DNA of 18,503 nt from Chloroflexota bacterium (GTDB lineage Bacteria > Chloroflexota > Anaerolineae > Anaerolineales > UBA11657). The DNA lies in assembly GCA_003670425.1 (NCBI GenBank), contig QWRL01000025.1:1-18503 (forward strand), read 5' to 3'. The position numbers and the translations under genes were made by a program. The notes under the pieces were generated by a model, which was not told where the DNA came from, made no database searches, and saw nothing but the letters and a program-made list of their open reading frames with translations. Shown here piece after piece: positions 8,333-16,315 of the stretch (the first letter of the stretch is position 1; each line of letters starts with the position of its first letter).

Positions 8333-9874
8333 ATGAGCGTGGAGCCCGACGCCGTGCGCAGCGCACGCGGCCACACGCTGGAGCAGGCTGCCAGCCTGCC
8401 GGGTGTGGACTTTAGCGGCGACGACCTGCATGGTGCCACGCTAAGCGGCGCGGATTTGCGCGGCGCAAACTTGGCGCACTGCAATCTTTCCGGTGCCGAC
8501 CTCTCCAATGCAATGCTCAATGATGCCAACCTGGCGCACGCCAACTTGCAGGATGCCCAGCTTGAGGGTGCCAGCCTGTACGCTGCAGACCTCACAAAAG
8601 CGTGCCTGGTGCGCGCCAAACTGCACCAATGCAATTTGGATCATGTGCGCGCTGCAGACTCCAGCTTTGAGGATGCGCTGCTTACATCTGCACTGCTGCG
8701 CAAGGCCGGGCTGCAGCGTGCCAATCTGGCAAACGCAAATTTGGCGGACGCGGACCTCACCGAAACTGACTTCACTGACGCAAACCTCAGCCATGCAATC
8801 CTGCTGAATGCACTGGTGCTGGGCACCAACTTTTCCGGCACGGACATGCGCTGGACGCGAATGAACATTAGCGATTGGAGCACCTTGCGCCAGCTTTCGG
8901 AAAAGCACCGGCTGGTGTGCAAGATAAGCCAGACCGTGAACCCGGGGTCGGATGCGGCGGACTTGCTGCTCCAGAATGTGGACCTGTCTGAATGCAATCT
9001 GGACAGCACAAACTTTGGCGGAGTACTTGTGAGCGGATCTAATCTCGCGCACAGCACATTGCGCAATGCGCAGTTGAGCAAGGCGCACTTCAATTTGTGC
9101 AACCTGACCGGGGCAGACTTGAGCGGCTCTGAGTTGGAGCAGGCCAATTTTCGGCAGGCCGTTCTGGTTGGGGCAAATCTGCAGGGAGCCAACCTGAACC
9201 AAGCTTTGTTCACTCAAGCTGACTTAACGGATGCCAATCTGAGCAAAGCCAAAATGGTCGGCGCACAGTTGAGCGACGCCAAGCTGGTGCGCACCATTTT
9301 TGCGGGGGCTATCTTGCGGGGTGCAGCTCTCAATCGCGCAGATCTGACGCGTGCCTCGTTGGAGGGCGCCAGCCTGCTCAGTGCGGATTTTACCGGCGCG
9401 GTGCTGGTGCACACCAATATGCGGTACGCGATTGTTGGCACGAAAACTATCTTGAGTGACCGCATGCGCGCGGTGCGGGAGCTGGTTAGCTCGAAGTCTT
9501 ACCATGAGGATCTGCGCGGCAGCGACCTGAGCAATGTGGACTTGAGCCGTGCAAATTTGTCCGAAGTCAACTTGTCGGGTTGCAACCTGAGCAGCACCAA
9601 CCTTACCGCTGCGGACTTGCGCCGGGCGGACCTGACGAACGCCAACCTGCGGGGTGCGCGGCTGCGCAATGCGCGCATGGCCGGTGCCATCCTAAACGGC
9701 GCAGACTTGCGCGGGGCTGACCTGCTGATGGCGCACGTGTCCACCAGCCAGCTGCTGAGCGCGCGCTCGCTAACCGATGCCCGCCTGCCGGGCGGAGTGA
9801 CTGGCGAAGAGCTGCGGCGCAGCTTTAAAGTACTGGGCCTGCCTGCCCAGCTGCCGCCTTTGCGGCGCGGCTGA
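8333..9874 (+). CDS. Large pentapeptide-repeat protein with three arrays
   Basis: A 513-residue protein built almost wholly of A(D/N)LXX pentapeptides, which are known to fold into a right-handed quadrilateral beta-helix. There is no signal peptide or membrane segment, so it is probably cytosolic. Three arrays are visible, about residues 24-169, 213-360 and 395-470. They are separated by two non-repeat inserts that begin alike: TDMRWTRMNISD at 170 and TNMRYAIVGTKTILSD at 361. The inserts are 191 residues apart and are both followed by a basic helix-like stretch, which points to an internal duplication. Some pentapeptide proteins mimic DNA and protect gyrase (Qnr, MfpA), but these are about 200 residues and nothing here identifies such activity. 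The start could be GTG 8306, nine bases after thrC, or ATG 8333; the repeats begin 15 residues after the latter. Function unknown. Confidence 0.88.
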   Translation: MSVEPDAVRSARGHTLEQAASLPGVDFSGDDLHGATLSGADLRGANLAHCNLSGADLSNAMLNDANLAHANLQDAQLEGASLYAADLTKACLVRAKLHQCNLDHVRAADSSFEDALLTSALLRKAGLQRANLANANLADADLTETDFTDANLSHAILLNALVLGTNFSGTDMRWTRMNISDWSTLRQLSEKHRLVCKISQTVNPGSDAADLLLQNVDLSECNLDSTNFGGVLVSGSNLAHSTLRNAQLSKAHFNLCNLTGADLSGSELEQANFRQAVLVGANLQGANLNQALFTQADLTDANLSKAKMVGAQLSDAKLVRTIFAGAILRGAALNRADLTRASLEGASLLSADFTGAVLVHTNMRYAIVGTKTILSDRMRAVRELVSSKSYHEDLRGSDLSNVDLSRANLSEVNLSGCNLSSTNLTAADLRRADLTNANLRGARLRNARMAGAILNGADLRGADLLMAHVSTSQLLSARSLTDARLPGGVTGEELRRSFKVLGLPAQLPPLRRG

Positions 9875-9891
9875 AGCCGGCCTGCGGCTGG

Positions 9892-10314
9892 GTGGCTGCG
9901 CAGGCATTGTTTGCCGGTCTTGTGTTCGGTGCGGCTGGCGCGCCGGCGGCAACCGCGCACGTGGGCGCGGAGCCCCAGTATGTAATTGCAGAGGATGGCT
10001 TCAACTGGCATGTGCCGAGCGCCAGTATTGACCGGGCCGTGCTGGTGGCATTGCGCGAACAAATTTCGCAGCACAAGGATTTGGTGAGCAGCAGCACACT
10101 GCAGCTGCTGGGCAAGGATGACCTTTTTACCAAGGCGCTGGTGGACTCTTCGCTGCGCAACCTGGACCAGCACTTTGAGCAGCTGCTGGCTGCGGGGCTG
10201 CCGCCGGCAGCGCGCCAGTGGCTGGGCATGCTTGGCTTTCGCATTGTGGTAAACCATCGCGGGGAAATCCTGCGCATTGACCAGCCGGGCACAAGCGCCC
10301 CGGACAGCGCATGA
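9892..10314 (+). CDS. Hypothetical protein, probably exported
   Basis: Not recognised. A protein of 140 residues starting at GTG 9892, 17 bases after the pentapeptide gene. Residues 1-23 are hydrophobic and Ala/Gly-rich, ending in APAATA before HVGAEP, like a signal peptide without its usual basic start. If translation began at CTG 9871, which overlaps the previous stop as CTGA, the start would gain LKPACGW and a normal positively charged n-region; this is speculative because CTG starts are rare. The mature part is soluble, with a probable helical centre (REQISQHKDLVSSSTLQLLG, then a FEQLLAAGLPPAARQWL stretch) and a final beta segment GFRIVVNHRGEILRIDQPG. There are no cysteines in the GTG-initiated form. 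It lies upstream of the LysM lipoprotein promoter. Confidence 0.65.
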   Translation: MAAQALFAGLVFGAAGAPAATAHVGAEPQYVIAEDGFNWHVPSASIDRAVLVALREQISQHKDLVSSSTLQLLGKDDLFTKALVDSSLRNLDQHFEQLLAAGLPPAARQWLGMLGFRIVVNHRGEILRIDQPGTSAPDSA

Positions 10315-10318
10315 TTTT

Positions 10319-10338
10319 TGCCATATTTATGGCATAAT
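10319..10338 (+). promoter_or_regulatory. Palindrome overlapping a likely -10 (operator/promoter)
   Basis: TGCCATA at 10319-10325 and TATGGCA at 10328-10334 form a perfect seven-base inverted repeat separated by TT. Its right end overlaps CATAAT at 10333-10338, a five-of-six match to the -10 consensus. The two-base spacer is too small for an RNA hairpin loop, so a dimeric DNA-binding protein site is the better reading. The AT-rich block stands out from the GC-rich surroundings and lies 48 bases before the LysM lipoprotein start. No consensus -35 is found 16-18 bases upstream. The regulator is unknown. Confidence 0.5.
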
Positions 10339-10373
10339 CAAACATCGCTAGGCGGCGTCCAGTTGGGCGCCGC

Positions 10374-10378
10374 GGGAG
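10374..10378 (+). promoter_or_regulatory. Ribosome binding site GGGAG
   Basis: GGGAG ends seven bases before ATG 10386 and supports that start of the LysM lipoprotein. It is one of the few clear Shine-Dalgarno sequences on the rightward strand here. Confidence 0.65.
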
Positions 10379-10385
10379 AAGCCCC

Positions 10386-11255
10386 ATGAAGCCCCAAGTA
10401 TTTTATTCAGCGCTGCTATTGGCCGGCACGCTTGCCGTGGCTGGCTGCACACGCTCTGCCACCGATGCGGTGCTGCCGGAAGAAACCGCGCCAGCCGTGG
10501 ACGAAGCGGCGGCGGTGGACGCCGAGCTAGCGGCGCAGAACGCAACCATGCAGGCGCTGCTTGACAGCGGCCTTACGCAAACCGCGGCAGCGCGCACTGG
10601 CGCCGCTGAAGCCAGCAGCACGCCGGAGCCGCCCAGCAGCCCGCCGCCAACCGCAGCACCCGTGGCTGGCGCGCTTGAGCCCGTGGCAATCACCGAGACT
10701 GCACTGGTGGAACAGGTGGTGCTCACCATGACTTCGCAGGCAGTAGTGGCCGCCGCTGCGCCCGCAGCAACCGCCGGGCCGGCAGCCACGGCCTTGCCGG
10801 CAGCAACCGCCGTTCCCCAAGCCACCGCTGCACCGGCAGCCACGGCCGGGCCGGCAGCCACTGCCGTGGCGGCAGCGACTGCGGTGTCCCAAGCCACGGC
10901 CGCGCCGGCTGCCACCGCTGTGCGGCCGGCCACTGCGGTCAAGTACATAGTGCAGCCGGGTGACTGGATCTATAAGATTGCGCGCACTTATGGAATAAGT
11001 GTGGACGAGCTGCTGGCTGGCAACCCCGGGGTGAATAAAGATGCGCTGGTGCCCGGGCAGGAAATTAACATCCCGGCAGCGGGGCAGGTGGTGATTGCAC
11101 CCACCAACACCACGGTGTATACAGTACAGGCTGGGGATACTTTGTTTGCAATTGCGCTGCGCAACAACACCACCACGGCTGCGCTGGCCACGCTCAACAA
11201 TATAACCAACCCGGACACGCTTGCACCGGGTGATGTGCTGCGCATCCCCAACTAG
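10386..11255 (+). CDS. LysM-domain lipoprotein
   Basis: A 289-residue lipoprotein predicted to bind peptidoglycan or another N-acetylglucosamine polymer outside the membrane. The signal peptide ends in lipobox VAGC (Cys near residue 21). A mixed Ala/Glu/Pro-rich segment follows, then ten hexapeptide repeats of the AATAxP type (about residues 127-186). Two LysM domains close the protein: about 187-231 (YIVQPGDWIYKIARTYGIS ... LVPGQEINIP) and about 240-288 (YTVQAGDTLFAIALRNNT ... LAPGDVLRIPN). Both show the usual V-x-x-GD start and PG-x-x-(L/I)-x-IP end. No hydrolase domain is present, so it probably anchors or localises rather than cuts. It has its own likely promoter and ribosome binding site, with the Nudix gene starting 11 bases after its stop. 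Confidence 0.93.
   Translation: MKPQVFYSALLLAGTLAVAGCTRSATDAVLPEETAPAVDEAAAVDAELAAQNATMQALLDSGLTQTAAARTGAAEASSTPEPPSSPPPTAAPVAGALEPVAITETALVEQVVLTMTSQAVVAAAAPAATAGPAATALPAATAVPQATAAPAATAGPAATAVAAATAVSQATAAPAATAVRPATAVKYIVQPGDWIYKIARTYGISVDELLAGNPGVNKDALVPGQEINIPAAGQVVIAPTNTTVYTVQAGDTLFAIALRNNTTTAALATLNNITNPDTLAPGDVLRIPN
10764..10943 (+). repeat. 18-bp tandem repeat (10 units) encoding AATAxP
   Basis: Ten contiguous 18-bp units encode AATAGP, AATALP, AATAVP, QATAAP, AATAGP, AATAVA, AATAVS, QATAAP, AATAVR and PATAVK. The QATAAP unit recurs at units 4 and 8, and AATAGP at 1 and 5, showing a higher-order period of four units (72 bp). This indicates block duplication after the basic unit had diverged. 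It forms the extended linker between the lipid anchor and the LysM domains. Confidence 0.88.
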
Positions 11256-11266
11256 CGCTGCAGCCC

Positions 11267-11830
11267 GTGGCTGCCGCCCGCACTTCTGAAATTACTTATC
11301 GCGGGCGCGCGTTTAACCTGCGCACCGTGACTGCCCGCCTGCGCAGCGGCCGGCAGGGCATCTGGGAAGTGCTTGACCACCCCGGCGGCGTGGCAATGGT
11401 GGCGGTGGACGCGCAGGGCGGTGTGCTGCTTGTGCGCCAGTTTCGCGCCGCAGTGGGCGCACCGCTGCTGGAAGTGCCGGCTGGCACGTGCGAGGCCGGC
11501 GAGCAGCCGCACGAAACCGCCGCCCGCGAACTGCAGGAAGAAGTGGGCATGCGCGCTGAACACCTGACCCTGCTCGGAAAATTTTATGTGGCGCCCGGCT
11601 ACACCAGCGAGCTGCTGCATGCCTATCTTGCCACCGGCCTCACGGCTTCCGTGCTGCCCGCTGATGAAGATGAAGAACTCAGCATCGAGCGCGTGCCATT
11701 GGCTGACTTGCTGCTGATGATTAAGCGCGGCGAGATTGAGGACGGCAAAACAATAACTGCTGTGCTGCTGGCTGCGGCCCATCCCCTGCTGGCTGCCGGC
11801 GGGCCGGCACAAGCGCCCCCAACCGCATGA
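11267..11830 (+). CDS. Nudix hydrolase, ADP-ribose pyrophosphatase-like
   Basis: A 187-residue cytoplasmic hydrolase likely to cleave ADP-ribose (or a similar nucleoside diphosphate sugar) to AMP and ribose 5-phosphate using Mg ions. The Nudix box GX5EX7REUXEEXGU is complete: Gly73, Glu79, then RELQEEVG at 87-94. The preceding LLEVPAGTCEAGE and the later YVAPGYTSELLHAYLATGL match the ADP-ribose pyrophosphatase (NudF) branch, including the Pro after the box. The start is GTG 11267, 11 bases after the LysM lipoprotein gene; no other start lies upstream of the conserved N-terminal strand. Its stop overlaps the dnaE start as ATGA (11827-11830), implying translational coupling. The substrate is inferred from subfamily resemblance. 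Confidence 0.9.
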   Translation: MAAARTSEITYRGRAFNLRTVTARLRSGRQGIWEVLDHPGGVAMVAVDAQGGVLLVRQFRAAVGAPLLEVPAGTCEAGEQPHETAARELQEEVGMRAEHLTLLGKFYVAPGYTSELLHAYLATGLTASVLPADEDEELSIERVPLADLLLMIKRGEIEDGKTITAVLLAAAHPLLAAGGPAQAPPTA

Positions 11831-14800
11831 GTTTCGTTCACCTGCACACGCATTCGGCGTACTCGCTGCTGGACGGGCTGAGCAGCCCGGCGCAGCTGGT
11901 GAAGCGCGCCGTAGAGCTGCAGATGCCGGCGCTGGCGCTCACTGACCACGGCACGATGTATGGCGTGCTTGACTTTTACAAGGTGTGCAAGGGCGCCGGC
12001 ATCCGGCCCGTGCTGGGCATGGAGGCGTATCTGGCGGCGCGCGGCATGCAGGACCGCGATCCAAAAATCGACTCGCGCCGCAACCACATTCTGCTGCTGG
12101 CCGAAAACGAGGTTGGCTACCACAACCTGGTAAAGCTGGCGACGGCTGCGCAGCTGCAAGGCTACTACTACCGGCCGCGCATCGACACCACGCTCCTGGC
12201 CGAGCATGCTGAGGGCTTGATTTGCACCACGGGCTGCATGCAGGGCGAAGTGCCGGTGGCGCTGCTGGCCGGCAACGAGGAGCGCGCACGCGCGCGCCTC
12301 GACTTTTACTACCAGCTCTTCGGGCCGGAGCGCTTTTTCTTTGAACTGCAGGACCACTCGCTGCCGCAGCTGGCCGGGCTTAACAAGCAGCTGCTGGAGC
12401 TGGGGCGCCACTACAACGCCAAGTTTGTGGCCACTGCAGATGTGCATTACGCGCGCGCGGAAGACGCCGTGCTGCAGGATGTGCTGCTGTGCATTCAGAC
12501 CAATGCACTGCTAACGGACACGCGCCGCATGCGCATGACCGGCGACGGCTACCACCTGCGCTCGGCGCAGGAAATGCAGCTGCTGTTTGGGCATGTGCCC
12601 GGTGCGCTTTCCAATACGGTTGAAATTGCGGAGCGCTGCAATGTAAACCTGGACACCAGTGGCTATCACCTGCCGGACTTTCCCGTGCCGGCCGGCCAAA
12701 CTGTGGATGGCCACCTGCGCCAGCTGTGCCTGCAAGCGCTGCCGCGCAAATACCCGCAGCCGGTGGATGGCGCAGCGCTGCAGGCGCGGCTGGACATGGA
12801 GCTGCACACCATCGAGCGCATGGGCTTTGCGGGCTACTTCCTGCTGGTGCACGACCTGTGCACCTACGCTGCGCGCCACGGGATTTGGTTTAACGCGCGC
12901 GGGTCGGCAGCCGGCTCGCTGGTGGCGTACCTGTGCGACATCACGCTGGTGGAGCCGCTGCGCCACGCACTGGTCTTCGAGCGCTTTCTCAACATCAACC
13001 GCGGCGACATGCCCGATATCGATCTTGACTTTCAGGACGACCGGCGCGCCGAGATGCTTGAGTATTGCGCGCAGCGCTATGGCCAGGAGCGCGTCGCGCA
13101 CATCATTACCTTCAACACACTCAAAGCCCGCAACGCGCTGCGCGACGTGGGGCGGGTGATGGGCATTCCGCTGGCTGATGTGGGCCGCGTGGCCAAGCTT
13201 GTGCCGCAAATTCCCGCCGACCCGTACACCATTGAGCGCGCGCTGGCGGAGATCCCGCACTTCCGCCAGGCGGCGGCGGAGCCGCAGCTGGTGGCGATGG
13301 TGGATACGGCGCGCCAGCTGGAAGGCGCCTTTCGCTCGGCGGGCACGCATGCAGCCGGACTGGTGATCAGCGACCGGCCGCTGCTGGATTACCTGCCGCT
13401 GCACCGCCCCACCGGCGCCTCAGCCGAAGCCAGCCCCGTGCAAAACACCACCCAGTACGAAACTGACATGCTCAAACATCTGGGCATGCTCAAGGTGGAC
13501 TTTCTGGGCTTGCGCACGCTGACTGTGATGCAGCGCGCCTGCCGCATGATTGGCGCGCGCCATGGCATTGAGCTCACCCTGCACAATATTCCCACGGACG
13601 CGCCGGAGAGCTACGCGCTGCTGGGGCGCGGCGAAGTGGCCGGCGTGTTTCAACTGGAAAGCTCCGGCATGCGCCGCTATTTGACGCAAATGCGTCCCAC
13701 CCAGTTGGAGCATGTGATTGCGATGGTGGCGCTCTACCGCCCGGGGCCGATGCGCTTCATCCCGGAATACATTGAGCGCATGCACGGGCGCAGCCCGCTG
13801 GTCTACCGCCATCCGGAGCTGGAGCCCATTCTGCGCGAGACCTACGGCGTTACGGTTTACCAGGAGCAATTGATGCTGGCGGCCATGCGCCTCGGCGGCT
13901 ACAGCGCCACAGACTCAGACGACCTGCGGGTGGCTGTCTCCAAAAAAGATGCGCGCAAGGTGGCCACGCACCGCCCCAAGTTTGTAAGCGGCGCGGTGGC
14001 GCGCGGCATTCCCGAGCCCACGGCGGAAGCCATCTTTGCAGACTGGGAAGAGTTTGCCAACTACGCCTTCAACAAATCGCACGCGGCGGATTACGGCGTG
14101 GTGGCCGTGCAGACCGCACACCTCAAGGCGCACTACCCGCTGGAATATATGACTGCGCTGCTCAGCGCGCACATGGGGGACACGGAAGCCAAGCTGCCGC
14201 TGTATGCCGCTGAGGCGCTGCGCCTGGGCATTGAGCTGCTGCCGCCGGACATCAACCTCAGCCGCATGGAATTTGAAATTGAAGCGCGTGCAGACCAGCC
14301 GGCTGCCATCCGCTTTGCATTGGGTGCCATAAAAAATGTGGGCGCCGGCCCCGTGGAAGAACTGCTGCGCGCGCGCGACAGCGGTGGCGCATTTAAAAAT
14401 CTTGACGACTTGTGCACGCGTGCGGACTTGCGCCTGGTGGGCAAACGCGCGCTGGAGTGCCTGGCCAAAGCCGGTGCGCTGGATGGATTTGGCGCACGCG
14501 CTGCGCTGCTGGCCGGGCTGGATGGCATTCTGGCAGCCAGCAGCTCAATCTTCCGCGCCTCAGATGCCGGCCAGTTTCACATGTTCGATATGCTCAGCGG
14601 CCCCGCGCAAAGCCGCGTGGTGCTGCCGGCCACTGAGCCCGCCAGCGACCGCCAAATGCGTGCGTGGGAAAAAGAACTGACCGGCATGTACCATGGCGAC
14701 CATCCGCTGGTGGCGCGCCTCGGAGAAATTCAAGGCGTCATTACTGCCTACAGCAATGACCTGGATGAAAGCTGGCACGAGCGCTCCGCCACACTGGCGG

Positions 14801-15516
14801 GCACCATCGCGGCGCTGCGCCCGCACACCACAGCCAAGGGCAAGCCCATGGCGTTTGCAAAACTGGAAGATCTGGGCGGCACGGTGGAGCTGCTTATATT
14901 TCCCGGCACTTGGGCCAAGGTGCAGAGCTGGCTCAGCCTGGAGCAGCTGGTGCTCGTCACCGGAAAAGTGAGCTACGAGGGCGGCGCTGCCAAGCTGCTG
15001 GTGGACCGCATTGACCGCGAGCTTAAGCTGGTGGTGGCGGCAAGTGATGCCAGCCCGGCTGATGAAATGGCAGCCGGTGAATTTTTTGCCGCTGAGGCTG
15101 TGCCTGGCGACATGCCGCCGGACGAAGTGCTTATAAATTCGCCGGCGTGGGACGATCCGGGTCCGGGGAGTGTGGCTGATGCAATGCCCGTGGCCGCCCG
15201 GGAAGCTGCCTCAAATGTGGAGCCGCTGCCCGCCCGCAAGGTGCACCCGGTAGCTGCAGCGCTGCACCGCATCACCGTTACGCTGCGCCCCGGCAAGGAC
15301 ATCACAAATTACAAGCAGCGCGTCAATCGCGCCCACAACGTGCTCACCAGTTTCCCGGGCACCGACCAGTTTGTAATTGTGGTGTTTGAGGAAGAGCGCT
15401 GCTTCGAGCTGGACTTTGGCGGCCAGACCACCGGCCACTGTGCAGAGCTGCTGCAGCAGCTGGCCAGCGTGGTGCAAGACCCCGCGGATATAGATGTGCA
15501 GCCCCTGCTGCTCTAA
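11827..15516 (+). CDS. dnaE: DNA polymerase III subunit alpha (DnaE)
   Basis: The catalytic subunit of the replicative DNA polymerase, 1229 residues. The N-terminal PHP domain (about 1-210) keeps a full-looking set of metal ligands: H5/H7/H9 in HLHTHS, D40-H41 in LTDHG, E66, H87, C137 and D205-x-H207 in ADVHY, so an active PHP proofreading nuclease is plausible. The polymerase active site has Asp399 and Asp401 in PDIDLDF and a third Asp558 in KVDFLG. The SGMRRYLTQMRPTQLEHVIA, YRPGPM and YQEQLM segments are typical. A helix-hairpin-helix region (about 835-900), an OB fold (about 995-1065) and a C-terminal domain of about 85 residues follow. Length is within the usual range for DnaE1, and no intein interrupts it. 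The start overlaps the Nudix stop. No PolC is needed to explain replication here, but the rest of the genome is not visible. Confidence 0.97.
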   Translation: MSFVHLHTHSAYSLLDGLSSPAQLVKRAVELQMPALALTDHGTMYGVLDFYKVCKGAGIRPVLGMEAYLAARGMQDRDPKIDSRRNHILLLAENEVGYHNLVKLATAAQLQGYYYRPRIDTTLLAEHAEGLICTTGCMQGEVPVALLAGNEERARARLDFYYQLFGPERFFFELQDHSLPQLAGLNKQLLELGRHYNAKFVATADVHYARAEDAVLQDVLLCIQTNALLTDTRRMRMTGDGYHLRSAQEMQLLFGHVPGALSNTVEIAERCNVNLDTSGYHLPDFPVPAGQTVDGHLRQLCLQALPRKYPQPVDGAALQARLDMELHTIERMGFAGYFLLVHDLCTYAARHGIWFNARGSAAGSLVAYLCDITLVEPLRHALVFERFLNINRGDMPDIDLDFQDDRRAEMLEYCAQRYGQERVAHIITFNTLKARNALRDVGRVMGIPLADVGRVAKLVPQIPADPYTIERALAEIPHFRQAAAEPQLVAMVDTARQLEGAFRSAGTHAAGLVISDRPLLDYLPLHRPTGASAEASPVQNTTQYETDMLKHLGMLKVDFLGLRTLTVMQRACRMIGARHGIELTLHNIPTDAPESYALLGRGEVAGVFQLESSGMRRYLTQMRPTQLEHVIAMVALYRPGPMRFIPEYIERMHGRSPLVYRHPELEPILRETYGVTVYQEQLMLAAMRLGGYSATDSDDLRVAVSKKDARKVATHRPKFVSGAVARGIPEPTAEAIFADWEEFANYAFNKSHAADYGVVAVQTAHLKAHYPLEYMTALLSAHMGDTEAKLPLYAAEALRLGIELLPPDINLSRMEFEIEARADQPAAIRFALGAIKNVGAGPVEELLRARDSGGAFKNLDDLCTRADLRLVGKRALECLAKAGALDGFGARAALLAGLDGILAASSSIFRASDAGQFHMFDMLSGPAQSRVVLPATEPASDRQMRAWEKELTGMYHGDHPLVARLGEIQGVITAYSNDLDESWHERSATLAGTIAALRPHTTAKGKPMAFAKLEDLGGTVELLIFPGTWAKVQSWLSLEQLVLVTGKVSYEGGAAKLLVDRIDRELKLVVAASDASPADEMAAGEFFAAEAVPGDMPPDEVLINSPAWDDPGPGSVADAMPVAAREAASNVEPLPARKVHPVAAALHRITVTLRPGKDITNYKQRVNRAHNVLTSFPGTDQFVIVVFEEERCFELDFGGQTTGHCAELLQQLASVVQDPADIDVQPLLL

Positions 15517-15522
15517 GTTCGG

Positions 15523-15554
15523 GGCGGCCAGCAGCGCGCTTGGCGCGCGCCGCC
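15523..15554. terminator. GC-rich hairpin between convergent genes
   Basis: In the 48-base gap between dnaE and the leftward acetyltransferase, GGCGGC (15523-15528) pairs with GCCGCC (15549-15554). Inside, GCGCGC (15534-15539) pairs with GCGCGC (15543-15548) around a TTG loop, with five unpaired bases on the left arm. No T-run follows on either strand, so it is not a classical intrinsic terminator; it may still stop or protect both transcripts. Confidence 0.4.
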
Positions 15555-15564
15555 AGCTGCGCGC

Positions 15565-16290
15565 CTAAGCGCGCTGCGGCAGGGCGGCGCTGGTGAGTGC
15601 GGACAGCGCGCTGCGCTGCCGGCCGGCCGCGTCAAAGTTTTCCGGCGCCAGCCACTGCTTGAACGCGGCTTGCAATGCCGGCCACTGCTTGTCAATCACC
15701 GCGTACCACGCGGTGTCGCGGTTGCGCTGCTTGTAAACGGTCGCCTGCCGGAACACACCTTCAAAGCTGAAGCCCAGGCGCAGCGCTGCCGCCCGTGAGG
15801 GCGCGTTCAGCGCATCGCACTTCCATTCATAGCGCCGATAGCCCAGTTGGAACGCATGCTGCATCATCAGGTACATGGCCTCGGTGGCAGCGCGTGTGCG
15901 CGCCAGCCCCGGCGAGTAATGGATGTGGCCCACCTCAATTGAAGCGCTGGCCGGTGTGATGCGCAAGTAGCTGGCCACGCCGGCTGCCTGCGCGCTGCCG
16001 CGCTCAAAGATGGCATAGAACAGCGGGTCTGCGCTGCTGGCCCACTGCTCCACCCAGCGTTGATAGTCCGCCAGCTGCGCGAACGGTCCGTAAGGCATGT
16101 AGGTCCAGCTTTGTCCGTTTGCATCAGGCGCATTGGCTGCGTACAGCGCAGCGGCGTGCTGCGCCGCGTGCAGCGCTTCCAGCCGGCAGTAGCTGCCATT
16201 CAGCGCTGTATGCTGCGGCGCGGGCGGCGCCTGCCAACCCGGCAGGGCCGCGCCAATTGGCAGTGAAGTGTCTGGTGTGGCTGCCGGCAT
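15565..16290 (-). CDS. GNAT-family N-acetyltransferase (RimL-like)
   Basis: A predicted acetyl-CoA-dependent N-acetyltransferase of 241 residues, cytoplasmic, with unknown acceptor. The WTYMPYGPF segment, the VGHIHYSPGLARTRAATEAM stretch around the acetyl-CoA-binding loop, YRRYEWKCDALNAPSRAAA and LGFSFEGVFRQ are characteristic of the RimJ/RimL-type branch of GNAT proteins, the last two being the signature C-terminal strand-helix. The open frame extends upstream to 16428, but that would lie inside the preceding cyclic-nucleotide-binding gene and adds no family sequence. ATG 16290, 25 bases after that gene's stop, is therefore chosen. No Shine-Dalgarno is evident. The gene ends opposite dnaE at the shared hairpin. 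Confidence 0.88.
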   Translation of the reverse strand: MPAATPDTSLPIGAALPGWQAPPAPQHTALNGSYCRLEALHAAQHAAALYAANAPDANGQSWTYMPYGPFAQLADYQRWVEQWASSADPLFYAIFERGSAQAAGVASYLRITPASASIEVGHIHYSPGLARTRAATEAMYLMMQHAFQLGYRRYEWKCDALNAPSRAAALRLGFSFEGVFRQATVYKQRNRDTAWYAVIDKQWPALQAAFKQWLAPENFDAAGRQRSALSALTSAALPQRA

Positions 16291-16315
16291 GTTTGCGGCG
16301 TGCAGCCCGGGCAGT

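Noticed and set aside
6815..8431. A 538-codon antisense open frame covering threonine synthase
   Set aside because: The opposite strand encodes a clearly conserved enzyme, and the antisense translation shows no domain pattern.
8333..9874. Quinolone-resistance (Qnr/MfpA-like) assignment for the pentapeptide protein
   Set aside because: The repeat alone does not show gyrase protection; the protein is more than twice the usual length and has inserts not known from that group.
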